This document shows, piece after piece, positions 53,600 to 64,000 of a stretch of 64,000 nt of DNA. This stretch comes from Xylocopa sonorina (Eukaryota; Arthropoda; Insecta; Hymenoptera; Apidae), in the NCBI RefSeq assembly GCF_050948175.1, contig NW_027490117.1, forward strand, positions 310,001 to 374,000, in the 5' to 3' direction. Under the pieces are notes generated by a model, which ran no database searches, was not told the origin of the DNA, and saw only the letters and a list, made by a program, of their open reading frames with translations. Made by a program: the position numbers and the translations under genes. The first letter of the stretch is position 1. Each line of letters begins with the position of its first letter.

Positions 53600-56500
53600 A
53601 TATCTTACCATGAAACATAGAAATGAGATGCGATATCGCGTTTTAAGAATCATAAGAACTCTATTGCTACGATACGTAGACATCTGCAAACGCTATTTCC
53701 ATGCAAGGAAGTGTCGCATTTACATTCATTTGAATCGTAGACGAGGAATGCATAACGCTTCGCCATGATTATTATATCTTATCATGAAACATAGATATGA
53801 GATGCAATATCTCGTTTTAAGAAGCATTTGAACACTATTGCTTCGATACGTAGACATCTGCAAACGCTATTTCCTTGCAAGGAAGTGTCGCATTTAGATT
53901 CATTTGAAGTGTAGACGAGGAATACTTAACACTTAGCAAATCATATTATATCTTACCATGAAACGTAGAAATGAGATGCGATATCGCGTTTTAAGAAGCA
54001 TTAGAAAGCTATTGCTACGATACGTACACATCTACAAACGCTATTTCCTAGCGAGGTAGTATCGCATTCACATTCATTTGATGTGTAGACGAGGAATACA
54101 TAACACTTCGCAAATCATGTTACATCTTACCATGAAACATAGAAATGAGATGCGATATCGCGTTTTAAGAATCATATGAACCCTATTGCTACGATACGTA
54201 GACATCTGCAAACGCCATTTCCTAGCGAGGAAGTTTCGCATTCACATTCATTTGAAGTGTATGCGAGGAATACATAACACTTCGCAAATCATATTATATC
54301 GTACCATGAAACATAGATATGAGATGCGATATCGCGTTTTAAGAAGCATTAGAACACTATCGCTACGATACCTAGACATCTGCAGACGCTATTTCCTAGC
54401 AAGGAAGTGTCGCATTTACATTCATTTGAAGTGTAGACGAGGAATACATAACACTTCGCAAATCGTATTATATCTTACCATGAACCATAGAAATGAGATG
54501 CGATATCGCGTTTTAAGAATCATAAGAACTCTATTGCTACGATACGTAGACATCTGCAAACGCTATTTCCTAGCAAGGAAGCATCGCATTTACATTAATT
54601 TGAAGTGTAGACGAGGAATACATAACACTTCGCAAATCATGTTATATCTTACCATGAAACATAGAAATGAGATGCGATATCGCGTTTTAAGAATCATATG
54701 AACTCTGTTGCTACGTTACGTAGACATCTGTAAACGCTATTTCCTTGCAAGGAAGTGTCGCATTTACTTTCATTTGAATCGTAGACGAGGAATGCATAAC
54801 ACTTCGCAAAGAATATTATATCTTACCATGAAACATAGAAATGAGATGCGATATCGCGTTTTAAGAAGCATTAGAACTCTATTGCTACGATACCTAGATA
54901 TCTGCAGACGCTATTTCCTAGCGAGGAAGTATCGCATTCACATTCATTTGAAGTGTAGACGAGGAATACATAACGCTTCGCAAATCATGTTATATCTTAC
55001 CATGAAACATAGAAATGAGTTGCGATATCGCGTTTTAAGAATCATATGAACTCTATTGCTACGATACGTAGACATCTGCAAACGCTATTTCCTAGCAAGG
55101 AAGTATCGCATTTACATTAATTTGAAGTGTAGACGAGGAATGCATAACACTTCGCCATGAATATTATATCTTATCATGAAACATAGATATGAGATGCAAT
55201 ATCTCGTTTTAAGAAGCATTTGAACACTATTGCTTCGATACGTAGACATCTGCAAACGCTATTTCCTTGCAAGGAAGTGTCGCATTTACATTCATTTGAA
55301 GTGTGACGAGGAATACATAACACTTAGCAAATCATATTATATCTTACCATGAAACGTAGAAATGAGATGCGATATCGCGTTTTAAGAAGCATTAGAAAGC
55401 TATTGCTACGATACGTACACATCTACAAACGCTATTTCCTAGCGAGGTAGTATCGCATTCACATTCATTTGAAGTTTTGACGTGGAATACATAACACTTC
55501 GCAAATCATTTATATCTTACCATGAAACATAGAAATGAGATGCGATATCGCGTATTGAGAATCATATGTACTCTACTACTACGATACGTAGACATCTGCA
55601 AACGCTATTTCCTAGCAAGGAAGTATCGCATTTACATTAATTTGAAGTGTAGACGAGGAATGCATAACACTTCGCCATGAATATTATATCTTATCATGAA
55701 ACATAGATATGAGATGCAATATCTCGTTTTAAGAAGCATTTGAACACTATTGCTTCGATACGTAGACATCTGCAAACGCTATTTCCTTGCAAGGAAGTGT
55801 CGCATTTACATTCATTTGAATCGTAGACGAGGAATGCATAACGCTTCGCCATGATTATTATATCTTATCATGAAACATAGATATGAGATGCAATATCTCG
55901 TTTTAAGAAGCATTTGAACACTATTGCTTCGAAACGTAGACATCTGCAAACGCTATTTCCTTGCAAGGAAGTGTCGCATTTAGATTCATTTGAAGTGTAG
56001 ACGAGGAATACTTAACACTTCGCAAATCGTATTATATCTTACCATGAACCATAGAAATGAGATGCGATATCGCGTTTTAAGAATCATAAGAACTCTATTG
56101 CTACGATACGTAGACATCTGCAAACGCTATTTCCTAGCAAGGAAGCATCGCATTTACATTAATTTGAAGTGTAGACGAGGAATACATAACACTTCGCAAA
56201 TCATATTATATCTTACCATGAAACATAGAAATGAGATGCGATATCGCGTTTTAAGGAGCATTAGAAATCTATTGCTACTATACGTAGACATCTGCAAACG
56301 CTATTTCCTAGCGAGGAAGTGTCGCATTCACATTCATTTGAAGTGTAGACGAGGAATTCATAACACTTCGCAAATCATATTATATCTTACCATGAAGCAT
56401 AGAAATGAGATGCGATTTCGCGTTATAAGAAGCATTAGAAAGCTATTGCTACGATACGTAGACATCTGCAAACGCTATTTCCTAGCGAGGAAGTATCGCA

Positions 56501-59500
56501 TTCACATTCATTTGAAGTGTAGACGAGGAATACATAACACTTCGCAAATCATGTTATATCTTACCATGAAACATAGAAATGAGATGCGATATCGCGTTTT
56601 AAGAATCATATGAACTCTATTGCTACGATACGTAGACATCTGCAAACGCTATTTCCTAGCAAGGAAGTATCGCATTTACATTAATTTGAAGTGTAGACGA
56701 GGAATACATAACACTTCGCAAATCATATTATATCTTACCATGAAATATAGAAATGAGATGCGATATCGCGTTTTAAGAAGCATTAGAAATCTATTGCTAC
56801 TATACGTAGACATCTGCAAACGCTTTTTCCTAGCGAGGAAGTGTCGCATTCACATTCATTTGAAGTGTAGACGAGGAATTCATAACACTTCGCAAATCAT
56901 ATTATATCTTACCATGAAGCATAGAAATGAGATGCGATTTCGCGTTTTAAGAAGCATTAGAAAGCTATTGCTACGATACGTAGACATCTGCAAACGCTAT
57001 TTCCTAGCGAGGAAGTATCGCATTCACATTCATTTGAAGAGTAGACGAGGAATACATAACACTTCGCAAATCATGTTATATCTTACCATGAAACATAGAA
57101 ATGAGATGCGATATCGCGTTTTAAGAATCATATGAACTCTGTTGCTACGATACGTAGACATCTGTAAACGCTATTTCCTAGCAAGGAAGTATCGCATTTA
57201 CATTAATTTGAAGTGTAGACGAGGAATGCATAACACTTCGCCATGAATATTATATCTTATCATGAAACATAGATATGAGATGCAATATCTCGTTTTAAGA
57301 AGCATTTGAACACTATTGCTTCGATACGTAGACATCTGCAAACGCTATTTCCTTGCAAGGAAGTGTCGCATTTACATTCATTTGAAGTGTAGACGAGGAA
57401 TACATAACACTTAGCAAATCATATTATATCTTACCATGAAACGTAGAAATGAGATGCGATATCGCGTTTTAAGAAGCATTAGAAAGCTATTGCTACGATA
57501 CGTACACATCTACAAACGCTATTTCCTAGCGAGGTAGTATCGCATTCACATTCATTTGAAGTTTTGACGAGGAATACATAACACTTCGCAAATCATTTAT
57601 ATCTTACCATGAAACATAGAAATGAGATGCGATATCGCGTATTGAGAATCATATGTACTCTATTACTACGATACGTAGACATCTGCAATCGCTATTTCCT
57701 TGCAAGGAAGTGTCGCATTTACATTCATCTGAAGTGTAGACGAGGAATACATAACACTTCGCAAATCATATTATATCTTACCATGAAACATAGAAATGAG
57801 ATGCGATATCGCGTTTTAAGAATCATAAGAACTCTATTGCTACGATACGTAGACATCTGCAAACGCTATTTCCATGCAAGGAAGTGTCGCATTTACATTC
57901 ATTTGAATCGTAGACGAGGAATGCATAACGCTTCGCCATGATTATTATATCTTATCATGAAACATAGATATGAGATGCAATATCTCGTTTTAAGAAGCAT
58001 TTGAACACTATTGCTTCGATACGTAGACATCTGCAAACGCTATTTCCTTGCAAGGAAGTGTCGCATTTAGATTCATTTGAAGTGTAGACGAGGAATACTT
58101 AACACTTAGCAAATCATATTATATCTTACCATGAAACGTAGAAATGAGATGCGATATCGCGTTTTAAGAAGCATTAGAAAGCTATTGCTACGATACGTAC
58201 ACATCTACAAACGCTATTTCCTAGCGAGGTAGTATCGCATTCACATTCATTTGATGTGTAGACGAGGAATACATAACACTTCGCAAATCATGTTACATCT
58301 TACCATGAAACATAGAAATGAGATGCGATATCGCGTTTTAAGAATCATATGAACCCTATTGCTACGATACGTAGACATCTGCAAACGCCATTTCCTAGCG
58401 AGGAAGTTTCGCATTCACATTCATTTGAAGTGTAGGCGAGGAATACATAACACTTCGCAAATCATATTATATCGTACCATGAAACATAGATATGAGATGC
58501 GATATCGCGTTTTAAGAAGCATTAGAACACTATCGCTACGATACCTAGACATCTGCAGACGCTATTTCCTAGCAAGGAAGTGTCGCATTTACATTCATTT
58601 GAAGTGTAGACGAGGAATACATAACACTTCGCAAATCGTATTATATCTTACCATGAACCATAGAAATGAGATGCGATATCGCGTTTTAAGAATCATAAGA
58701 ACTCTATTGCTACGATACGTAGACATCTGCAAACGCTATTTCCTAGCAAGGAAGCATCGCATTTACATTAATTTGAAGTGTAGACGAGGAATACATAACA
58801 CTTCGCAAATCATGTTATATCTTACCATGAAACATAGAAATGAGATGCGATATCGCGTTTTAAGAATCATATGAACTCTGTTGCTACGTTACGTAGACAT
58901 CTGTAAACGCTATTTCCTTGCAAGGAAGTGTCGCATTTACTTTCATTTGAATCGTAGACGAGGAATGCATAACACTTCGCAAAGAATATTATATCTTACC
59001 ATGAAACATAGAAATGAGATGCGATATCGCGTTTTAAGAAGCATTAGAACTCTATTGCTACGATACCTAGATATCTGCAGACGCTATTTCCTAGCGAGGA
59101 AGTATCGCATTCACATTCATTTGAAGTGTAGACGAGGAATACATAACACTTCGCAAATCATGTTATATCTTACCATGAAACATAGAAATGAGTTGCGATA
59201 TCGCGTTTTAAGAATCATATGAACTCTATTGCTACGATACGTAGACATCTGCAAACGCTATTTCCTAGCAAGGAAGTATCGCATTTACATTAATTTGAAG
59301 TGTAGACGAGGAATGCATAACACTTCGCCATGAATATTATATCTTATCATGAAACATAGATATGAGATGCAATATCTCGTTTTAAGAAGCATTTGAACAC
59401 TATTGCTTCGATACGTAGACATCTGCAAACGCTATTTCCTTGCAAGGAAGTGTCGCATTTACATTCATTTGAAGTGTAGACGAGGAATACATAACACTTA

Positions 59501-59685
59501 GCAAATCATATTATATCTTACCATGAAACGTAGAAATGAGATGCGATATCGCGTTTTAAGAAGCATTAGAAAGCTATTGCTACGATACGTACACATCTAC
59601 AAACGCTATTTCCTAGCGAGGTAGTATCGCATTCACATTCATTTGAAGTTTTGACGTGGAATACATAACACTTCGCAAATCATTT
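53600..59685 (+). repeat. 6086-bp (35-monomer) higher-order unit, copy 1
   Basis: Repeats at an offset of 35 x 174 minus 4. The four missing bases are the 173-bp monomers near 55515, 57597 and 59680, and a private deletion in 'gaagtgtgacgagg' (55305), also present at 61391. Inside it, a 4173-bp relation (54186 to 58359) shows an older 24-monomer layer. Confidence 0.85.
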
Positions 59686-62600
59686 ATATCTTACCATGAA
59701 ACATAGAAATGAGATGCGATATCGCGTTTTAAGAATCATAAGAACTCTATTGCTACGATACGTAGACATCTGCAAACGCTATTTCCATGCAAGGAAGTGT
59801 CGCATTTACATTCATTTGAATCGTAGACGAGGAATGCATAACGCTTCGCCATGATTATTATATCTTATCATGAAACATAGATATGAGATGCAATATCTCG
59901 TGTTAAGAAGCATTTGAACACTATTGCTTCGATACGTAGACATCTGCAAACGCTATTTCCTTGCAAGGAAGTGTCGCATTTAGATTCATTTGAAGTGTAG
60001 ACGAGGAATACTTAACACTTAGCAAATCATATTATATCTTACCATGAAACGTAGAAATGAGATGCGATATCGCGTTTTAAGAAGCATTAGAAAGCTATTG
60101 CTACGATACGTACACATCTACAAACGCTATTTCCTAGCGAGGTAGTATCGCATTCACATTCATTTGATGTGTAGACGGGGAATACATAACACTTCGCAAA
60201 TCATGTTACATCTTACCATGAAACATAGAAATGAGATGCGATATCGCGTTTTAAGAATCATATGAACCCTATTGCTACGATACGTAGACATCTGCAAACG
60301 CCATTTCCTAGCGAGGAAGTTTCGCATTCACATTCATTTGAAGTGTAGGCGAGGAATACATAACACTTCGCAAATCATATTATATCGTACCATGAAACAT
60401 AGATATGAGATGCGATATCGCGTTTTAAGAAGCATTAGAACACTATCGCTACGATACCTAGACATCTGCAGACGCTATTTCCTAGCAAGGAAGTGTCGCA
60501 TTTACATTCATTTGAAGTGTAGACGAGGAATACATAACACTTCGCAAATCGTATTATATCTTACCATGAACCATAGAAATGAGATGCGATATCGCGTTTT
60601 AAGAATCATAAGAACTCTATTGCTACGATACGTAGACATCTGCAAACGCTATTTCCTAGCAAGGAAGCATCGCATTTACATTAATTTGAAGTGTAGACGA
60701 GGAATACATAACACTTCGCAAATCATGTTATATCTTACCATGAAACATAGAAATGAGATGCGATATCGCGTTTTAAGAATCATATGAACTCTGTTGCTAC
60801 GTTACGTAGACATCTGTAAACGCTATTTCCTTGCAAGGAAGTGTCGCATTTACTTTCATTTGAATCGTAGACGAGGAATGCATAACACTTCGCAAAGAAT
60901 ATTATATCTTACCATGAAACATAGAAATGAGATGCGATATCGCGTTTTAAGAAGCATTAGAACTCTATTGCTACGATACCTAGATATCTGCAGACGCTAT
61001 TTCCTAGCGAGGAAGTATCGCATTCACATTCATTTGAAGTGTAGACGAGGAATACATAACGCTTCGCAAATCATGTTATATCTTACCATGAAACATAGAA
61101 ATGAGTTGCGATATCGCGTTTTAAGAATCATATGAACTCTATTGCTACGATACGTAGACATCTGCAAACGCTATTTCCTAGCAAGGAAGTATCGCATTTA
61201 CATTAATTTGAAGTGTAGACGAGGAATGCATAACACTTCGCCATGAATATTATATCTTATCATGAAACATAGATATGAGATGCAATATCTCGTTTTAAGA
61301 AGCATTTGAACACTATTGCTTCGATACGTAGACATCTGCAAACGCTATTTCCTTGCAAGGAAGTGTCGCATTTACATTCATTTGAAGTGTGACGAGGAAT
61401 ACATAACACTTAGCAAATCATATTATATCTTACCATGAAACGTAGAAATGAGATGCGATATCGCGTTTTAAGAAGCATTAGAAAGCTATTGCTACGATAC
61501 GTACACATCTACAAACGCTATTTCCTAGCGAGGTAGTATCGCATTCACATTCATTTGAAGTTTTGACGTGGAATACATAACACTTCGCAAATCATTTATA
61601 TCTTACCATGAAACATAGAAATGAGATGCGATATCGCGTATTGAGAATCATATGTACTCTACTACTACGATACGTAGACATCTGCAAACGCTATTTCCTA
61701 GCAAGGAAGTATCGCATTTACATTAATTTGAAGTGTAGACGAGGAATGCATAACACTTCGCCATGAATATTATATCTTATCATGAAACATAGATATGAGA
61801 TGCAATATCTCGTTTTAAGAAGCATTTGAACACTATTGCTTCGATACGTAGACATCTGCAAACGCTATTTCCTTGCAAGGAAGTGTCGCATTTACATTCA
61901 TTTGAATCGTAGACGAGGAATGCATAACGCTTCGCCATGATTATTATATCTTATCATGAAACATAGATATGAGATGCAATATCTCGTTTTAAGAAGCATT
62001 TGAACACTATTGCTTCGAAACGTAGACATCTGCAAACGCTATTTCCTTGCAAGGAAGTGTCGCATTTAGATTCATTTGAAGTGTAGACGAGGAATACTTA
62101 ACACTTCGCAAATCGTATTATATCTTACCATGAACCATAGAAATGAGATGCGATATCGCGTTTTAAGAATCATAAGAACTCTATTGCTACGATACGTAGA
62201 CATCTGCAAACGCTATTTCCTAGCAAGGAAGCATCGCATTTACATTAATTTGAAGTGTAGACGAGGAATACATAACACTTCGCAAATCATATTATATCTT
62301 ACCATGAAACATAGAAATGAGATGCGATATCGCGTTTTAAGGAGCATTAGAAATCTATTGCTACTATACGTAGACATCTGCAAACGCTATTTCCTAGCGA
62401 GGAAGTGTCGCATTCACATTCATTTGAAGTGTAGACGAGGAATTCATAACACTTCGCAAATCATATTATATCTTACCATGAAGCATAGAAATGAGATGCG
62501 ATTTCGCGTTATAAGAAGCATTAGAAAGCTATTGCTACGATACGTAGACATCTGCAAACGCTATTTCCTAGCGAGGAAGTATCGCATTCACATTCATTTG

Positions 62601-64000
62601 AAGTGTAGACGAGGAATACATAACACTTCGCAAATCATGTTATATCTTACCATGAAACATAGAAATGAGATGCGATATCGCGTTTTAAGAATCATATGAA
62701 CTCTATTGCTACGATACGTAGACATCTGCAAACGCTATTTCCTAGCAAGGAAGTATCGCATTTACATTAATTTGAAGTGTAGACGAGGAATACATAACAC
62801 TTCGCAAATCATATTATATCTTACCATGAAATATAGAAATGAGATGCGATATCGCGTTTTAAGAAGCATTAGAAATCTATTGCTACTATACGTAGACATC
62901 TGCAAACGCTTTTTCCTAGCGAGGAAGTGTCGCATTCACATTCATTTGAAGTGTAGACGAGGAATTCATAACACTTCGCAAATCATATTATATCTTACCA
63001 TGAAGCATAGAAATGAGATGCGATTTCGCGTTTTAAGAAGCATTAGAAAGCTATTGCTACGATACGTAGACATCTGCAAACGCTATTTCCTAGCGAGGAA
63101 GTATCGCATTCACATTCATTTGAAGAGTAGACGAGGAATACATAACACTTCGCAAATCATGTTATATCTTACCATGAAACATAGAAATGAGATGCGATAT
63201 CGCGTTTTAAGAATCATATGAACTCTGTTGCTACGATACGTAGACATCTGTAAACGCTATTTCCTAGCAAGGAAGTATCGCATTTACATTAATTTGAAGT
63301 GTAGACGAGGAATGCATAACACTTCGCCATGAATATTATATCTTATCATGAAACATAGATATGAGATGCAATATCTCGTTTTAAGAAGCATTTGAACACT
63401 ATTGCTTCGATACGTAGACATCTGCAAACGCTATTTCCTTGCAAGGAAGTGTCGCATTTACATTCATTTGAAGTGTAGACGAGGAATACATAACACTTAG
63501 CAAATCATATTATATCTTACCATGAAACGTAGAAATGAGATGCGATATCGCGTTTTAAGAAGCATTAGAAAGCTATTGCTACGATACGTACACATCTACA
63601 AACGCTATTTCCTAGCGAGGTAGTATCGCATTCACATTCATTTGAAGTTTTGACGAGGAATACATAACACTTCGCAAATCATTTATATCTTACCATGAAA
63701 CATAGAAATGAGATGCGATATCGCGTATTGAGAATCATATGTACTCTATTACTACGATACGTAGACATCTGCAATCGCTATTTCCTTGCAAGGAAGTGTC
63801 GCATTTACATTCATCTGAAGTGTAGACGAGGAATACATAACACTTCGCAAATCATATTATATCTTACCATGAAACATAGAAATGAGATGCGATATCGCGT
63901 TTTAAGAATCATAAGAACTCTATTGCTACGATACGTAGACATCTGCAAACGCTATTTCCATGCAAGGAAGTGTCGCATTTACATTCATTTGAATCGTAGA
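59686..64000 (+). repeat. 6086-bp higher-order unit, copy 2 (cut by window end)
   Basis: Matches 53600-57914 with few changes, e.g. 'gtatgcgagg' (54260) versus 'gtaggcgagg' (60346), 'ctcgttttaag' versus 'ctcgtgttaag' (59900), and 'gacgaggaa' versus 'gacggggaa' (60180). It starts in a chimeric monomer: 'gaagttttgacgtgg...catttatatc' on the left joined to 'gaatcataagaac' on the right. Confidence 0.85.

Larger units (their letters stand above)
2003..64000 (+). repeat. 174-bp satellite array, main segment (about 356 monomers)
   Basis: One uninterrupted head-to-tail array in a single orientation. Consensus order in class A: TAGACATCTGCAAACGC, a TTCC....GGAA box, TGTCGCATTCACATTCATT, GTGTAGACGAGGAATAC, ATAACACTTCGCAAATC, TTACCATGAAACATAG, GAGATGCGATATCGCG, TTTTAAGAAGC, CTATTGCTACGATACG. 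Of 355 periods between 2004 and 63762, nearly all are 174 bp. Seven copies are 175 bp and 19 single-base deletions give 173 bp, which sums to the observed offset of -12. The plus frame of a monomer is 58 codons, so stop-free frames pass through neighbouring monomers, but stops (TGA in 'cgcaatgaa', 'catatgaac') and 1-bp indels break them irregularly. I infer a structural centromeric or pericentromeric role, not coding. The array continues past the window end. Confidence 0.97.

Noticed and set aside
3382..63221. Dozens of plus-strand open frames of 60-334 codons with the same repeated peptide
   Set aside because: All are the 58-codon satellite monomer read in one frame. They begin and end wherever single-base variants make or remove ATG and stop codons, and are broken by 1-bp indels. 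No domain and no independent start context.
2003..64000. CRISPR array
   Set aside because: The repeats are 174 bp and contiguous, with no unique spacers between them and no cas genes.
2003..64000. CENP-B box
   Set aside because: The TTCG sites in the monomer ('cttcgcaaatc', 'cttcgatacg', 'tttcgcgttt') lack the A and CGGG required at fixed spacing (TTCGNNNNANNCGGG).
2003..64000. Telomeric or rDNA repeat
   Set aside because: No short TTAGG/TTAGGG-type runs and no recognisable rRNA or spacer sequence; the unit is a 174-bp satellite.

Overview
The window is almost entirely one tandem satellite DNA. Apart from a single insertion at 700-2002, every base belongs to a head-to-tail array of a 174-bp monomer, all copies in the same orientation. 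Taking TAGACATCTGCAAACGC as the monomer start, four full copies lie left of the insertion (1, 175, 349 and 523). From 2004 to 63762 there are 355 copies. The distance, 61758 bp, is 355 x 174 minus 12, and the 1-bp indels I can see (7 insertions, 19 deletions) account for it exactly. No other foreign sequence is therefore hidden in the array. The array runs off both ends of the window.

This points to a eukaryotic centromeric or pericentromeric satellite: the monomer is close to nucleosome length, AT-rich, and organised in multi-monomer higher-order repeats. The species is not identifiable from the sequence. The inserted element looks like an LTR or integrase-type insertion of an invertebrate genome, and an insect is my guess with low confidence. 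No bacterial gene, operon, tRNA, rRNA or CRISPR array is present, and I support no protein-coding gene in the satellite.

Layout. 1-699: end of a satellite block. 700-2002: a 1303-bp insertion with TGT...ACA ends, a 10-bp imperfect terminal inverted repeat and a 4-bp GTAC target duplication. It is probably a solo LTR or a short integrase-type DNA transposon, and contains an 81% GC island and an open minus-strand frame. 2003-15200: satellite marked by 175-bp monomers that carry one extra T. 7550-24150: several 1-2.8 kb segments recopied at distances of 2436, 5745 and 5916 bp. 25150-26950: an 870-bp (5-monomer) tandem duplication. 29500-35040: a 10-monomer block containing the longest open frames. 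36200-43870: blocks related at 8, 11, 14 and 16 monomers. 43870-52610: a 4000-bp (23-monomer) near-identical tandem duplication. 53600-64000: a 6086-bp (35-monomer) duplication whose second copy is cut by the window end. 173-bp monomers (one base lost) occur only right of 30 kb, so the two halves have separate recent amplification histories.

Monomers fall into two main classes. Class A carries the perfect dyad GCGATATCGC. Class B has two coupled changes that destroy this dyad and create a GAGAT-5nt-ATCTC dyad instead. Many class B copies also carry the 14-bp perfect palindrome TTCCTTGCAAGGAA. Chimeric A/B monomers are common. These alternating dyads, and the insertion with its empty-site counterpart at 18365, are the parts most worth following up.
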